Shown in pieces: positions 20,381 through 31,569 of a DNA stretch of 64,000 nt. Each line of letters starts with the position of its first letter. Within the stretch, counting starts at the first letter, position 1. The DNA is from Nageia nagi (taxonomy: Eukaryota; Pinophyta): contig JBITNC010000001.1 of the NCBI GenBank assembly GCA_050084985.1, forward strand, positions 145,204,001 through 145,268,000, in the 5' to 3' direction. The notes below the pieces were generated by a model. The model was not told the origin of the DNA and ran no database searches. It saw only the letters and a program-made list of their open reading frames with translations. The position numbers were made by a program, and so were the translations under genes.

Positions 20381-22199
20381 TGTTAGTAGGAAATCAATCA
20401 ACTAAATATGGTATTAACAATTAATTGACCAAAGTGAGTTATATCTATCGATTTGGTGAGTTATATGTATCGATTTAGTGACCAAACCATATTGGTTTGA
20501 AGGGAAAAAAGTTAAAGATAACTAATCATGATTAAGTGGGGTGAAACCAAGATAACTAGTCGACACACCTCTTTTGAAGTGATATGAAAAAGATATAAGA
20601 AGTGACTCAAAGAGTCATGGAGAATCATTGAAGCATCAATCAATCAATCATCATCTAGAATACAATAGAGAAAAATTAAAGTGCCTATCGGCATGCCATG
20701 GTCATGCTAACTAGTGAAATGTATTCATATTATTATTATTATTAATTAAAGAAACATTTATTACATATTAGTGTATACATTTATTATTCCTTTTACATTC
20801 TAAATATTTCTCATATTCTCATTTGTAGGTAAGAATCCAATCGATCAAATTCCATCGATCAACATATTATGTTATTGGGAAACTTATAGATAGCAAAGAA
20901 GAAATTCGATGGGATGTTAAATCAGAACCACAAAGAAGTTCTGGAAAAAAAAATAGTAGAATCAAAATACACTTGGATATAGTTTGGTTGAAGTTGATAA
21001 AAGATAGAAATGGTTTATTTCATGCAAAAGATGGGTTGCATATTTTCATAGAATTTTTGGAGAAGTATGTAGGCTAAACAATAGATACAACTATTGTTCA
21101 CTTGAGTTCCATGTAGGTGAGAGATACATGGGATATAAGTTTCTAATATTGCATACCATTTACTCTATAAATAAAGATCGTTGTCTCCCTCTTTATGATT
21201 TTTTCCTTGATGAAGTTCACAAAGATAAGGCTCTAAAATAAAGAAAACTTATAAAGAGACAAAGGAAAATTTGATGAAATTATCATTACCCAAAAAATAC
21301 ATTTTTCTTAAATATGCTTTTATCTATTCAAAATTTCTCAAAAATACTAAAGTTGTTTAAATGCTTTTAATTTATAAAAAAAAGGGTTTTAATAACCTAA
21401 ATATATTATTATGCATCTATATTAAGCCTTATTTTAGGAAAATAGCATATTATGAACTCAAAAATATTCAAAAGGCTATAATTCACTTAAAACATACTAA
21501 AGGTTACTTCTTAGTTACCAAACATTAAGTTTGAGTTGGGTACATATATTTCGATCTCAAAATAGAATTGGCCCTCCTAATTAATTTTTGTAACTTTGCT
21601 ATTGTGATTATATGCTCTAAAGTGCTCCAAGATTTTAAAGCTAGGGTTTGAACAAATATTAAAGGGTTTGAAGAACATTTCCAAGGGTTTGAAGGATCTT
21701 TACTACAATTTATCATAATTTTCTCATACTTTCTCCATAAATCTAAGGTTGGAGGTAACTTTCATGGTTGATTTTGTTTATATTGACCATATTTGTATAT
21801 GTTTGAGGTTTTTATAGGTTGTAAGAGCTTTTCACCATATAATTGTGCTAATATTGGTGGAGAAATATCCTTTTATTAGATCTATTAGCTTATTCATAGG
21901 TTTTATGCATTTTAGCATATATCTAGACCATTTTCATGGTTCAATTTATGTAAGATTAACGCATTTTGTATTACAAATACATTTGCTTGATAGATTCATG
22001 GTTAAAGGTTAATTTAAATATTTTGGGTGTCCTTGGATCCTCTTGGATCTTAAGGATACAAGTTTCTTAATTTTCTTAAGGTGTTAAATCTTGAATCCTA
22101 GTATTATTGCACAATTATTGGTAAATCTCAAATCCTAGTGTTATTGCACAATCCAAGTTTCTTAATTTGCTTACAATTATTCAATATTATTTTTTTAAA
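20381..22199. other. Unassigned AT-rich region up to the Gyp-1 target site
   Basis: No gene or transposon is recognisable. Near 20450-20475 a block around GAGTTATAT(C/G)TATCGATTT is duplicated. A (ATT)n run lies near 20730. At 22085-22165 a block with core AATCCTAGTRTTATTGCACAAT occurs twice. The region ends with GCTAT at 22200-22204, the target duplication of Gyp-1. Confidence 0.5.
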
Positions 22200-22204
22200 G
22201 CTAT

Positions 22205-22824
22205 TGTAGATGCCTACAAATGACTTATTATTTATTAAATAAATCATTTTAGAGCCTCAATGATTTATTATGTAAATATGGGTGGAATAATACCCTAAGC
22301 CATAATAAAGCTATGTCATATGTTTAGTGGACCCTTATGGTATGTACAAGCAGTCAAAAAGATCAAAGTCATGTAAACTTGTATCATATATAAAGGCATC
22401 AATTGATGACCTTGAAATTTACGGGAAAACAAATATGAGAAGGACTCTAGAGAGATTCTAGCACATGATACATCACTCTGTTATGTGCACATATGATTCG
22501 TAAGTTACATTCTTATGTTTTCTATCTAATGATTATTTTGTTCACTCTTCACTATATTCTTTATTGCATCTATTATATTTCTTATCTTAAGTTGTCAACG
22601 GTGTGCCAAATAGGATGCTAATGGCATGCAATTAAATGAATATATGCTTATTTTTTGTGTATGTTTCTCTTAGTGGAATGAATATGCAATATGCTTAAAT
22701 ACAAGTATTTTTCTATTATGCATTATTGCCATATTTCAGATATATGCATCAATAAGAAATAAGTAGACCAATAGTGCATTAATTAATCCCAATAAATAAT
22801 TATATACATTATTTTGGGACTAAA
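22205..22824 (+). repeat. Gyp-1 5' LTR
   Basis: About 620 bp, starting TGTAGATGCCTAC and ending TTTTGGGACTAAA (the 3' copy ends ...GGGACTACA). The first 60 bases contain an imperfect palindrome around TTATTTATTAAATAA. TATA-like TATATAAAGG at 22387-22396. Confidence 0.93.
22387..22396 (+). promoter_or_regulatory. TATA box in Gyp-1 5' LTR
   Basis: TATATAAAGG within a block that is identical in the 3' LTR (TTGTATCATATATAAAGGC) and conserved in Gyp-3, consistent with promoter function. Confidence 0.7.
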
Positions 22825-22940
22825 TTTTATCAAACCTGACTATTCAATTTACCTTGCCCTACTAGCAAGATTTTGCAACTTTTTTGTTATAGTTTTATGC
22901 TATCAGCATCGTACATTATTAGGTCGATAGCAGCATAGAA

Positions 22941-23450
22941 ATGGATCGAACAGTCATTTCCTTGATGTAAGAAATGAATAAAAATATGCTCAAGATGCAA
23001 AAGGTAATTAATACATTGGTTACTACAGGAAGCTCCACATCTACTCCTATCATTAAAGTTGCACCTTCTAGCTCCTCATAACCACAAAATGATGAATATG
23101 ATGGCATCTTCACTTCACCCTTGATGGATGAGATTCACAACTTTCACCTACCACCCGAGCATAAGGCCCCTAAGTTCGAGATATTTCATGAGAACATTCA
23201 CAAAACTATGGAGGTATATGTTGATGATATTTTAGTCAAAACTAAGAAAGGACAAGATCATCTACAAGCGCTTAATGAGGTGTTTACCATTTTACAAAGG
23301 TACAAACTAGGACTTAAACCTCAAAAGTGTGTAGTTGGAGTTACTTTTGGTAAACTATTATGATTCATGGTGTATAATATAGGAATAGAAGTAGACCCTA
23401 AAAAAGTCAAAGCCATTATTAGTATGCCTCCACCTAGAAGTTTGAAATAA
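22941..23450 (+). pseudogene. Gyp-1 Gag-RT in-frame fusion
   Basis: From the ATG at 22941 one frame runs through a Gag N-terminus (MDRTVISLM, then NKNMLKMQKVINTLVT, PLMDEIHNFHLPP, HKAPKFEIFHEN) directly into the RT palm segment IHKTMEVYVDDILVKTKKGQ with the catalytic Y-V-D-D. It continues as YKLGLKPQKCVVGV and, after one stop, GIEVDPKKVKAIISMPPPRS. Only two stops lie before the fusion point. In an intact element some 2-3 kb (rest of Gag, protease, RT fingers) would sit between the two parts. The deletion kept the frame, so it produces a chimeric frame; whether it is used is unknown. Confidence 0.8.
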
Positions 23451-23459
23451 TAAAGGAGC

Positions 23460-24580
23460 CTCCAAGGTAAAATAAATTCAGTTAGAAGGTTCATTTCCCA
23501 ACTTGGAGATAAATGTAGGCCATTCACTCATTTGCTTAAAAAGGATGTCAAATTTGTATGGGATGAAAATTATAAGAATGAATTTGAGGATATCAAACAA
23601 TATTTACTTAATCCTCCCATCTTAGTCCCCATGGATTTTTCAAAACCTACTTACTTATATATCTTAGCCACATTATATGCACTAGGAACAATGCTTTATC
23701 AAAAAGATACAGAAAATAAGGAAAGAGCCATCTATTATCTTAGTAAAACATTGATTGATTGTGAGATTAGATACACCCCTATGGAAAAGATTTGCGATGG
23801 TATATTTTCACTACTGAGAAATTAAGGCATTACTTATTGTATTACACTACATTTGTTGTTAGTCATGTTAACCCATTAAAATATGTTGTGGCTAAGAAAA
23901 ATCTATCAAGTAGACTTACAAAATGGCTAATGTTGTTATAGGATTTTAATACAAATGTTGTAAAACAAAAATAAGTCAAAGGTTAAGTAATTGCACATTT
24001 GATAGTTGATTTCCTTAAAGATAGAGAGATAATCATCCATGAAGAATTTCCAAACATTTTTCAAGAAGAATCATGTCACCCATGGCATGAAGACCTACTA
24101 GAAGGATGTAAACGATGTGAATTTGATGAGATCTCCATCCCTGATGAGTACATATGTCTCATGGAGGATGATCCTATTATCTGGACCCTATATTTTGATG
24201 GTTCAAAATGTTCTCATGGGGAAGAAGTAAGTATTATTTTGGTGTTTCCTACAAATTAGTTAGTCCCTATGGCATACAAAATTACTTTTGATTGTATAAA
24301 CAATATGTATAAATATGAGGCACTAATTTTAGGGTTAAAAGCTATTGTAGTTCTAAAAATTAAGAATATAGAAATATATGGAGATTCCCAACTTGTGGTC
24401 AATCAAGTACAAGATTTCTTTGACACTAAGGATGAAAAATTAAAACCCTATAAATTTGTAATGATTGATTTTTTTGATCAATTTGACATATATACTATTC
24501 AAAATATTCCAAGTACTAATAACAGGTATGTAGATGTAATGGCCAGTGTAGCCACACTAGTGCCAATTGAAATCTAAGAT
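23460..24580 (+). pseudogene. Gyp-1 RNase H and second (archaeal-type) RNase H
   Basis: First the RT-connected RNase H region: FISQLGDKCRPFTHLLKKDV at about 23480-23545, then ILVPMDFSKPTYLYI and IYYLSKTLIDCEIRYTPMEK (to about 23825). The second RNase H begins at about 24185 with WTLYFDGSKC, then KYEALILGLKA and IYGDSQLVVNQVQ, giving the Asp, Glu and Asp metal-binding residues in their usual order, and ends in YVDVMASVATLVPIE near 24575. A stop at 24257-24259 and others break the frame. The duplicated RNase H is the main reason for placing the element in the Tat lineage. Confidence 0.9.
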
Positions 24581-24599
24581 GAAGAAACCATCCTTACAA

Positions 24600-25945
24600 T
24601 TCGTAAATTAAGTTCTCCTTCTTATATAGATCATATGATTGAGATTTATGATTTTCTTATTACAAAAGAAAATGATATTCAGAATTGGTATTTTCATATA
24701 TGTGATTATTTGAAAAATCAAATGATTCCTGACAATTTTGATAGAAATGAAAGAGTGAGATTGAAAAGAATTGCAATAAGATATGTGATCATTGGAGAAG
24801 TCCTATATAGGAGGTCATTCGATGGTGCATTATTGACATGTTTAACTCAAGATGAGATAGCTACTGCATTAGAACAAACTCATGATGGTTTATGTGGTGG
24901 TCACTTCCATGCAAAAGCACTACATACCAAAGTTTTGAGGATAGGATACTATTGGCCCACTATGGAAGAAGATTGTAAGGCTCATATAAAAACTTGCTTG
25001 AAATGCCAAAAACATGCAAATTTAGAAAATCAACCTACCTAAGAATTACATTATACTATTTCTCCCTAGCCATTTGCTACTTGGGGCATAGATTTGATTG
25101 GTATGATTAATCCTCATTCTAGGGAAGGACATAAATTTGTCATTACAACTACAAAATTCACCACCAAGTGGGTGGAATCTATCCCAATGAAATCATTCAC
25201 TCAAATTAAAATCATTGCATTTCTCATTGAAAATATCATCATAAGGTTTGGTGTACCATAAAGGTTGATAATGAATAATGGCCCAAATTTCAAAGGTAAA
25301 GATATGAAGGCATTCTGCAAGAAATTTCATATTGTACAAAACTTTTCTTCCATCTATTACCCTCAATGTAATGGTCAATTTGAAGCCACAAATAAGTCAA
25401 TCAAGAGCATACTTTCCAAAACATGGGACAAATACAAGAAGTATTAGCATGAGCAATTACCATATGCATTATGGGCATATAGAACAAGTATCTATATAGC
25501 CACTGGGGCAACACCATTCTCATCAACATTTGGAGATGATGCCATTGTTCCATTTGAACTAGAAATCCCCTCTGTTAAAATTTCCTTACAAGGTGACATA
25601 TCTAATGAAGATGTAAGAAAAATAAGATTGTAATAGTTGGAATCATTAGATGAGAAGAGAATCAGAGCTATTGAACATCAAAAAGTATACCATGCAAAAC
25701 TTAAGAGAGCATTTGGGAAGAAAATCAAAATAAAGGAATTCAAGGTAGGAGATCTAGTGTTGAAGGAAAAAATTAATAAAACAATAACAAATAAAGAAAC
25801 AAAAGGCAATTTTGAGCCCAATTAGTTGGATCCATATGTTGTAATTGATGCAACAGGATCAGGTGCATATGCAATATCATCTATGAATGGAAAAGGAGAA
25901 CCAAATACATTCAATACCATCCATCTTAAATATTTTTATGCTTAG
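24600..25945 (+). pseudogene. Gyp-1 integrase
   Basis: An open segment at 24635-25042 carries the zinc-binding domain: HDGLCGGHFHAKAL, then IGYYWPTMEEDC and KTCLKCQKHANL. The catalytic core follows at about 25070-25600: FATWGIDLIGMINP (first Asp), IMNNGPNFKG (second Asp replaced by Asn) and YYPQCNGQFEATNKSIK (Glu kept). The C-terminal part at about 25640-25945 includes IRAIEHQKVYHAKLKRAFGK, FKVGDLVL and the end motif NTIHLKYFYA. Several stops occur and the D-to-N change would abolish strand transfer. Confidence 0.92.
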
Positions 25946-26051
25946 AAATGATAACATTGTACCCTACAAAACACAAAATTCATGAGTAGGGGTACAAAAA
26001 ATTTTATTTTTTAGAAAAATAAAAAACCTCCCACGATGCTAGTAGCATGCA

Positions 26052-26492
26052 CTACAAGTAGGCTACTAGTAGCGTACACAAAAAAATGCAAAACAAAGGA
26101 ACATGAGAAGTATTATCTCCCCTTCTAGACTTTGTTCTGCATTCTATGCTACATTTCATGAAGCTCTGAACAAATTTGTTCTCCTCCATGTGTTGAATGG
26201 TGACATGGTGGATTTGGGTTATTGCACACTTCATGCATGTGACAAGATGACACCCCTTACCCCTTTTTTTAGCATCAGCTAGGGGCAATTTCATATTCAA
26301 GTGCAAGTATGATGAATAAGCAGATAATGATCGAAAAAAAGGAAAAATAATTTTATTTTCCCAAAATTCAAAGAATTCCATGTTGTCAGTAACGTAGAGG
26401 ATAGTTCTCATGATGCCAACTGCATGAAGAAAAAGGCATAACATCTTCAAATCATAGACATAAAATGTATGATCACCGATGGTCAATGACAT
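26052..26492 (-). CDS. Antisense 146-codon frame in Gyp-1 3' region
   Basis: An uninterrupted minus-strand frame of 146 codons, antisense to the element and between integrase and the tandem repeats. It starts in the first 36 bp of the repeat (MSLTIGDHTFYVYDLKMLC) and is Cys/His-rich towards the C-terminus (CHLVTCMKCAITQIHHVT). No family recognised. The corresponding segment of Gyp-3 is mostly missing, so conservation cannot be tested. Plant Tat-type elements are known to carry extra frames, some antisense, in this region. It may equally be a chance open frame. Confidence 0.35.
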   Translation of the reverse strand: MSLTIGDHTFYVYDLKMLCLFLHAVGIMRTILYVTDNMEFFEFWENKIIFPFFRSLSAYSSYLHLNMKLPLADAKKRGKGCHLVTCMKCAITQIHHVTIQHMEENKFVQSFMKCSIECRTKSRRGDNTSHVPLFCIFLCTLLVAYL

Positions 26493-27185
26493 GGCTAGTG
26501 AAAGTTCACTAACTTAAAAAATAAACTGATGATACAATCATGAGTAAGTTGTTGATATTAATTCATCATCAATGGAAAATACAACTTACTATGTATCCAT
26601 ATGGTTTTTTCTTTAAACAAATCCAAAGCATAATGTCTTCTGATCATAGACATAAAATATATGATCATTGATGGCCAATGACATGGCTAGTGAGAGTTCA
26701 CTCACTTAAAAGATAAACTTATGATACAACCATAAGAAAGTTGTTAACATTGACTCATTATCAATAAATGATATAGCTTACTATGTATTCATATGATTTT
26801 TGCTTTGAACCAATCCAAAGCATAATATCTTTAGATGATAGACATAAAATGTATGATCACCTATGGCCAACGACATAGCTAGTGAGAGTTTACTCACTTC
26901 AAAGATAAATTGATGATACATGCATGAGCAAGTTGTTGATAATGACTCATCATCAATGGATGATACAACTTACTATGTATCCATATGATTTTTGCTTTGA
27001 ACCAATCCAAAGCATAATATCTTCGGATCATAGACATAAAATGTATGATCATCGATGGTCAACAACATGACTAGTGAGAGTTCACTCACTCAAAAGGTAA
27101 ACCAATGATGCAATCATTAGTAGATTGCTAACATTGATTCATTATCAATGGATGATGCAACTCACTATGCATCCACCATGTTTTT
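26457..27185 (+). repeat. 192-bp tandem repeats in Gyp-1 3' region
   Basis: Units start at 26457, 26649, 26841 and 27033, an exact 192-bp period; the last unit is partial. Each begins GACATAAAATRTATGATCA and contains AGTGAGAGTTCACTCACTT-like palindromes and CTTACTATGTATCCATATG. The related Gyp-3 has the same repeat at the same place. Tandem repeats 3' of pol are typical of Tat/Ogre-type elements. Confidence 0.92.
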
Positions 27186-27229
27186 ATGATAAATATTTTA
27201 TTGTAGGTTTTTACATCCTAAAGAATAGA

Positions 27230-27739
27230 AGAAAATACAAATAATTACACACTATCAATATCATACATACTATTCCCTAAGCCATCAATAGCATCCATTT
27301 CATCATCATTTCAATTCAATCAAAGCATATCCTTTTTGTTTCAAGGCATGGCAATAAGTGTGAATGGTTCTTGAGTATGAAAAATGACAAAATGAATAGA
27401 TTCATGATTGAAACAATACAAGGGGCAAATACACATCTTCCATTTCCAACATTGGATATGGGATCACAAAGCTACCTGATAACACAATCATCTCTATCAT
27501 CTATACAGCATCCTTCTTAGAGAGAGACTCTTCATCAAATTTTACCTTGGTTGCAAAATTCAAGGACTTTTCCTAGGGCATCCAAGTCAAAAGGGGGTAG
27601 CAAGGGACCCTCATTATCATCAACAAAAATAAGGGATAGTACATCAAAGAGTTCAAAGTTCTCAAAAAACATTTCTTCTACACTTCTTCTTTGGAAATGC
27701 AATTTCATTACTTTAATCACACTTCTAAAGAGGGGCAAT
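27230..27739 (-). pseudogene. Antisense frame next to the PPT, shared with Gyp-3
   Basis: On the minus strand, starting within 25 bp of the 3' LTR, a 67-codon open segment reads VIKVMKLHFQRRSVEEMFFE, then FDVLSLIFVDDNEG and PPFDLDALGKVLEFCNQGK. After a frame change it continues CFNHESIHFVIFHTQEPFTL. Gyp-3 has a matching plus-strand frame in the mirror position (VIEAIKLHVQRKSVAK, then CLNHDSGHSIVFDTQELFAL). Both copies therefore once carried a related antisense protein between the tandem repeats and the polypurine tract. No known family is recognised. Confidence 0.5.
27725..27739 (+). other. Gyp-1 polypurine tract
   Basis: AAAGAGGGGCAAT directly before the 3' LTR start TGTAGATGC; Gyp-3 has AAAGAGGGGCAAA at the same place. 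Confidence 0.88.
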
Positions 27740-28358
27740 TGTAGATGCTTAAAAATGAATTATTATTTATTAAATAATTCATTTTAGATCCTTAATGATG
27801 TATTATATAAATAAGGATGAAATAATACCCTAATTCATAATAAAGCTATGTCATATGTTTAGTGGACCCTTGTGGTATGTACAAGGGGTCAAAAAGATCA
27901 AAGTCATGTAAACTTGTATCATATATAAAGGCATCAATTGATGACCTTAAAATTTATTAGCAAACAAATATGAGGACTCTAGAGAGATTCTAGCACATGA
28001 TACATCACTCTGTTATGTGCACATATTATTTGTAAGTCACATTCTTATGTTTGCTATCTGATAATTATTTTGTTTGCTCATCGTTGTATTCTTTATTACA
28101 TCTGTTATATTGCTTATGTTAAGTCATCAGCTGTGTGCCAAATATAGGATGCTAACAACGTGCAATTAAATGAATATATGCATATCTTTTGTGTATGTTT
28201 CTCTTAATGGAATGAATATGCGATATGATTAAACACAAATATTTTTCTATTATGAATTATTGCCATATTTTAGATATATGCATCAATAAGAAACAAGTAG
28301 ACCAATAGTGCATTAATTAATCCCCATAGACAATTATATGCATTATTTTGGGACTACA
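27740..28358 (+). repeat. Gyp-1 3' LTR
   Basis: 619 bp, TGTAGATGC...GGGACTACA, followed by the target duplication GCTAT. Near its start an inverted repeat AATGAATTATT ... AATAATTCATT is well preserved. TATATAAAG lies at 27922-27930. Scattered differences from the 5' LTR show considerable age. Confidence 0.94.
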
Positions 28359-28363
28359 GCTAT

Positions 28364-30476
28364 AACATAGGCATACACATCTTGCATAATAGCATGCTAT
28401 TGATTTTACTATCTCATTGATTGGAGATTAGATCTCACATATCACGATTGATAGTCTCAATAACTATCTAGTTTCTAATGCCTAAGGCCATGGTGGAGTC
28501 CCTTATATTATTAGATTTATATGAGTGTTTTTATCTAAGATATTACCATAAGTTGAATATATAATTGGAAGAGCTTATCAATATTCTTTATCAATCTTAT
28601 TGAGTTTAAAAGCATAGTTTATGTAAAACCTTGAATTTCTTGTTTGGATTTACATCTTGGTATGTTTTTTTATCCATAGTGTAGGTATTATAGGATATCT
28701 TTTATTGGTGGAACTCAAAGTGAACACTTATTTTTGGGTGAATTTTGGATTTGGAGGTGTGTTTATCTTTTCCCTCAAAAAACCTTTGCTCTTAATTTTT
28801 GAATTTCTACCCATAAAAGCTTAGTAAAATTCATAATTCTCCTAATTTGTTAGTTAAACTTAGTTGATTTTTACATCAAGATATTTTGTAGGTTAGATAA
28901 CATAGATCTAAAATTTTGGGGAGAACATCTACACCAAAGTGTGAAACATCATACCCACCATATTTTGTAGTAAATGTGATTGCATTTCAAATTGTGAAAT
29001 GCACCCCCTATTGCTTTTCAAAATAGAGGGCAATTTCAACAATCTTCTACGGCTACATTTCTTAGTTCAACTGCATGATAGGGAACCTTCCTATCCACTC
29101 TACTTCTCTTGCAAGTTTCACCTTCTAATTATCAATTTTAGCATGCATTTTGGATCATTTTATTAAGAAACATGTTAAAACTAGGAGAAGGAGTGAATTA
29201 TATTATCATTTGCCTTAAATTCCTTAAGAACTGAGTATGGATATTATTTTTATCATCACATGAGTTGAAGTAAAGAAATATATATCCAAATCCATCATCC
29301 ATTTATGTTTTGTAAGTGAGATAGTGCAAACATGATCCCCACCATGTTTCATACCAAATGCAATCGTGTTTCTAATTATAAAATGTGATCTCAAATATGT
29401 TTAAAAATAGAGGGTTTTTTTAGTATAAATCATCAAAAATTTGTAGTAGGGATTTAGGATTTGGCTTATCATAGCCAATTAATTTTTGTAATGCTTAAGT
29501 TTTTTCTATCACACTTGGTTTGGATTGTTAGCTTAAGCATTAAGGTTTCCTTGGTGTGGTATTTGTTTAAGATATCCCTTTTAGTAGTGTGACTTGTAAC
29601 CTTTGATCAATAATATATCCTTGGAGCTCGAGGTAATGTTCTAATCTAGGTGAGTTGTTGAATCACTTTTTGTATCTAGTTCATACAATGTATTTGCTCT
29701 CTTCATAGTAGGACTACTTTGTGTTGTGAATCTAGTGAAAACCTTGCATACATTTTGGGGGGATTGTTGCATTGAATCATATTTAATTTGGGTTTCAAAT
29801 TAAAAATTTGAGAAGGCTTCACTTTTATTAGGAATTGTGTGTTGATTGCTTGGTGTATTCTGAATTATCTCTTACATTATTTGATTTGAAAAGGAAAATA
29901 TTTTATCATACCTGAGTGGGATTTCCTTGCATTGTATTGGGATTAGAATTGCACACATCTCAGTATTGTATCCATATTTTCTTTTTTCTTTGCATTTTAA
30001 TCTCATATACTTGGGCTTTTATCGGGGCACATGAACCTTATTCCCATGGTCTCACCTACACTTAGAAGTGATTCCCAAGGTAGGGACTTGACTCACCTTT
30101 AAATGATTCACCCCCTAGAGATTGAGCCTTACCCTCAAAACACTTGATTAGAATCACTTTAGGGGAAACTACAAAAAAGGAAAAGGAATCTTAACATCAA
30201 CCCCAATGTAATAAGATTAAATTTTGAATTGAACAATAAGTAATTAGAAACATAAATGAAAATTGTTATCTCTCACCATTTTTATCTTCATATAAGAGTG
30301 TTATCTTTGCAAAGCATTCTAGGCTATATGGTTAAATTGCACAAACATTAAATCCAAGAGTTAAAGCAATATCTCATAGGCTTTATTTGCTTACTTGTGT
30401 TTGCACTATTGAGAGTTTTTTACTTACATTGCTTGATACTTGGATTATAATTGGTTCAATTACTAAGATACACTTA
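28364..30476. other. Non-coding DNA, probably including the Gyp-2 leader
   Basis: No gene is recognisable in the first part. A block of about 95 bp at 28945-29035 recurs in diverged form at 29325-29420 (core ACCATRTTTYRTACCAAATG-like). From about 29500 to 30476 the sequence precedes the Gyp-2 gag start and probably is its leader, but I could not find an LTR end or primer site. Confidence 0.45.
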
Positions 30477-31101
30477 TGGATCCTAAAAAGAACCTTAATA
30501 TTTTAGATTATGGTCCTCATATCAATATGGTATAAACTAAATCTTAGACTAAAAAGAAAGAAATGCAAGGTCAAAATAACCCATAAAGTCAATATGGGTC
30601 TAGGGTAAGCAATAAGCCTATTGTATTCTCACAAGCTTTACATAATTTCTAAAATATGAATCAAATTTAGGTGTCTAGTGCTATAGATCAAATTAATAAC
30701 CCCTTTTGCAGAATAAAGCTAAAGGCAATTATTAAGTATCCCAACATATTTGGAGTATTATAATTCAATCATAATTGGGGATTATGAATCCCCAAAGTAT
30801 ATAGGAAGAACCTTTCCACAATCAACATCTACACAAATACATATCAAGAATTAATTGATAATATGTGTTACCAAGATATGGAAAAATCCACTTACATTCC
30901 TCTAAATTAACCCCTTAAGAGAAAGTTTAACCGAGGTTTTTTTCCCCAAGATTGCAATATGTCATCCTATCAAGATACATTTTTGGAAGTGTGATCTCAA
31001 CCATCTCATATCTCACAAATGGAGCATCCAATATTACAAGATATAATACCTATACATGAACATCAAACATTCATGCAAAATATTCAACAAGCCCAAGAGG
31101 T
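30477..31101 (+). pseudogene. Gyp-2 gag, N-terminal piece
   Basis: From the ATG at 30477 a single frame runs to the Cop-3 insertion, interrupted only by stop codons: MDPKKNLNILDYGPHINMV at the start, then KNLSTINIYTNTYQELIDNM, SQMEHPILQDIIPIHEHQ and FMQNIQQAQE at the end. It is rich in Gln, Asn and Ile. A plant gypsy Gag with an extended Gln-rich N-terminus is the best reading. About nine in-frame stops (mostly TAA/TAG from CAA/CAG-type codons) show decay by base substitution without shifts. Confidence 0.6.
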
Positions 31102-31569
31102 TGTTGGAATGTAAAATGCATTATTGTAAAGGTTTTGTAATAATATTCTATGTAAGTTCACTAATACTTAAGGGTATCATTTGATACCTTATGTATTTAA
31201 GTGAATATAATAATGTTACTTATCCTACACTCCATTTCATGGGCATGCTCCTTAGGTAAAAGGATATGCATGTCATGCTTTTGCACATTGGATAAAAGGG
31301 TGATCCAAAGAGAGATTTTGGCCTATAAATATAAGGCTCCCTATTTGTGATTACATACCAATTATGGAGTAAAGTTATGCTATAAGATAGTGCTTAGGAG
31401 TTGATATTAGGAGGATTGTAAGAGAGTTGTATTTGTGATTGAAGTAAATATCTAGTTAGTGAATGTACTCCTAGTTGAAGGAACCACTTACATATTGTGT
31501 TACATTATGAGATTTCTTTGTGAGTTTATTAGATGTGAATTGTGAGCTTTCATGTGATCTTGGGAGTTA
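31102..31569 (+). repeat. Cop-3 5' LTR, 3'-truncated
   Basis: Starts TGTTGGAATGTAAAATGC and follows the 3' LTR closely up to CTTGGGAGTT. There the last ~30 bp of the LTR are missing and the sequence jumps into a C-rich leader. TATA box CTATAAATAT at 31323-31332. Confidence 0.88.
31323..31332 (+). promoter_or_regulatory. TATA box in Cop-3 5' LTR
   Basis: CTATAAATAT, a one-base variant of the family CTATAAATAG. Confidence 0.65.

Larger units (their letters stand above)
22205..28358 (+). mobile_element. Gyp-1: Ty3/gypsy element of Tat type, internally deleted
   Basis: A 6.15-kb element flanked by GCTAT at 22200-22204 and 28359-28363. It has two LTRs of about 620 bp, a polypurine tract (AAAGAGGGGCAAT) and internal coding order RT-RNase H-second RNase H-integrase. 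The second, archaeal-type RNase H and the tandem repeats between integrase and the 3' LTR are features known from the plant Tat/Ogre lineage. Most of gag, all protease and the first part of RT are missing, so it is a deletion derivative. Stops are few compared with the copia copies. No clear tRNA primer site is visible after the 5' LTR. Confidence 0.92.
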
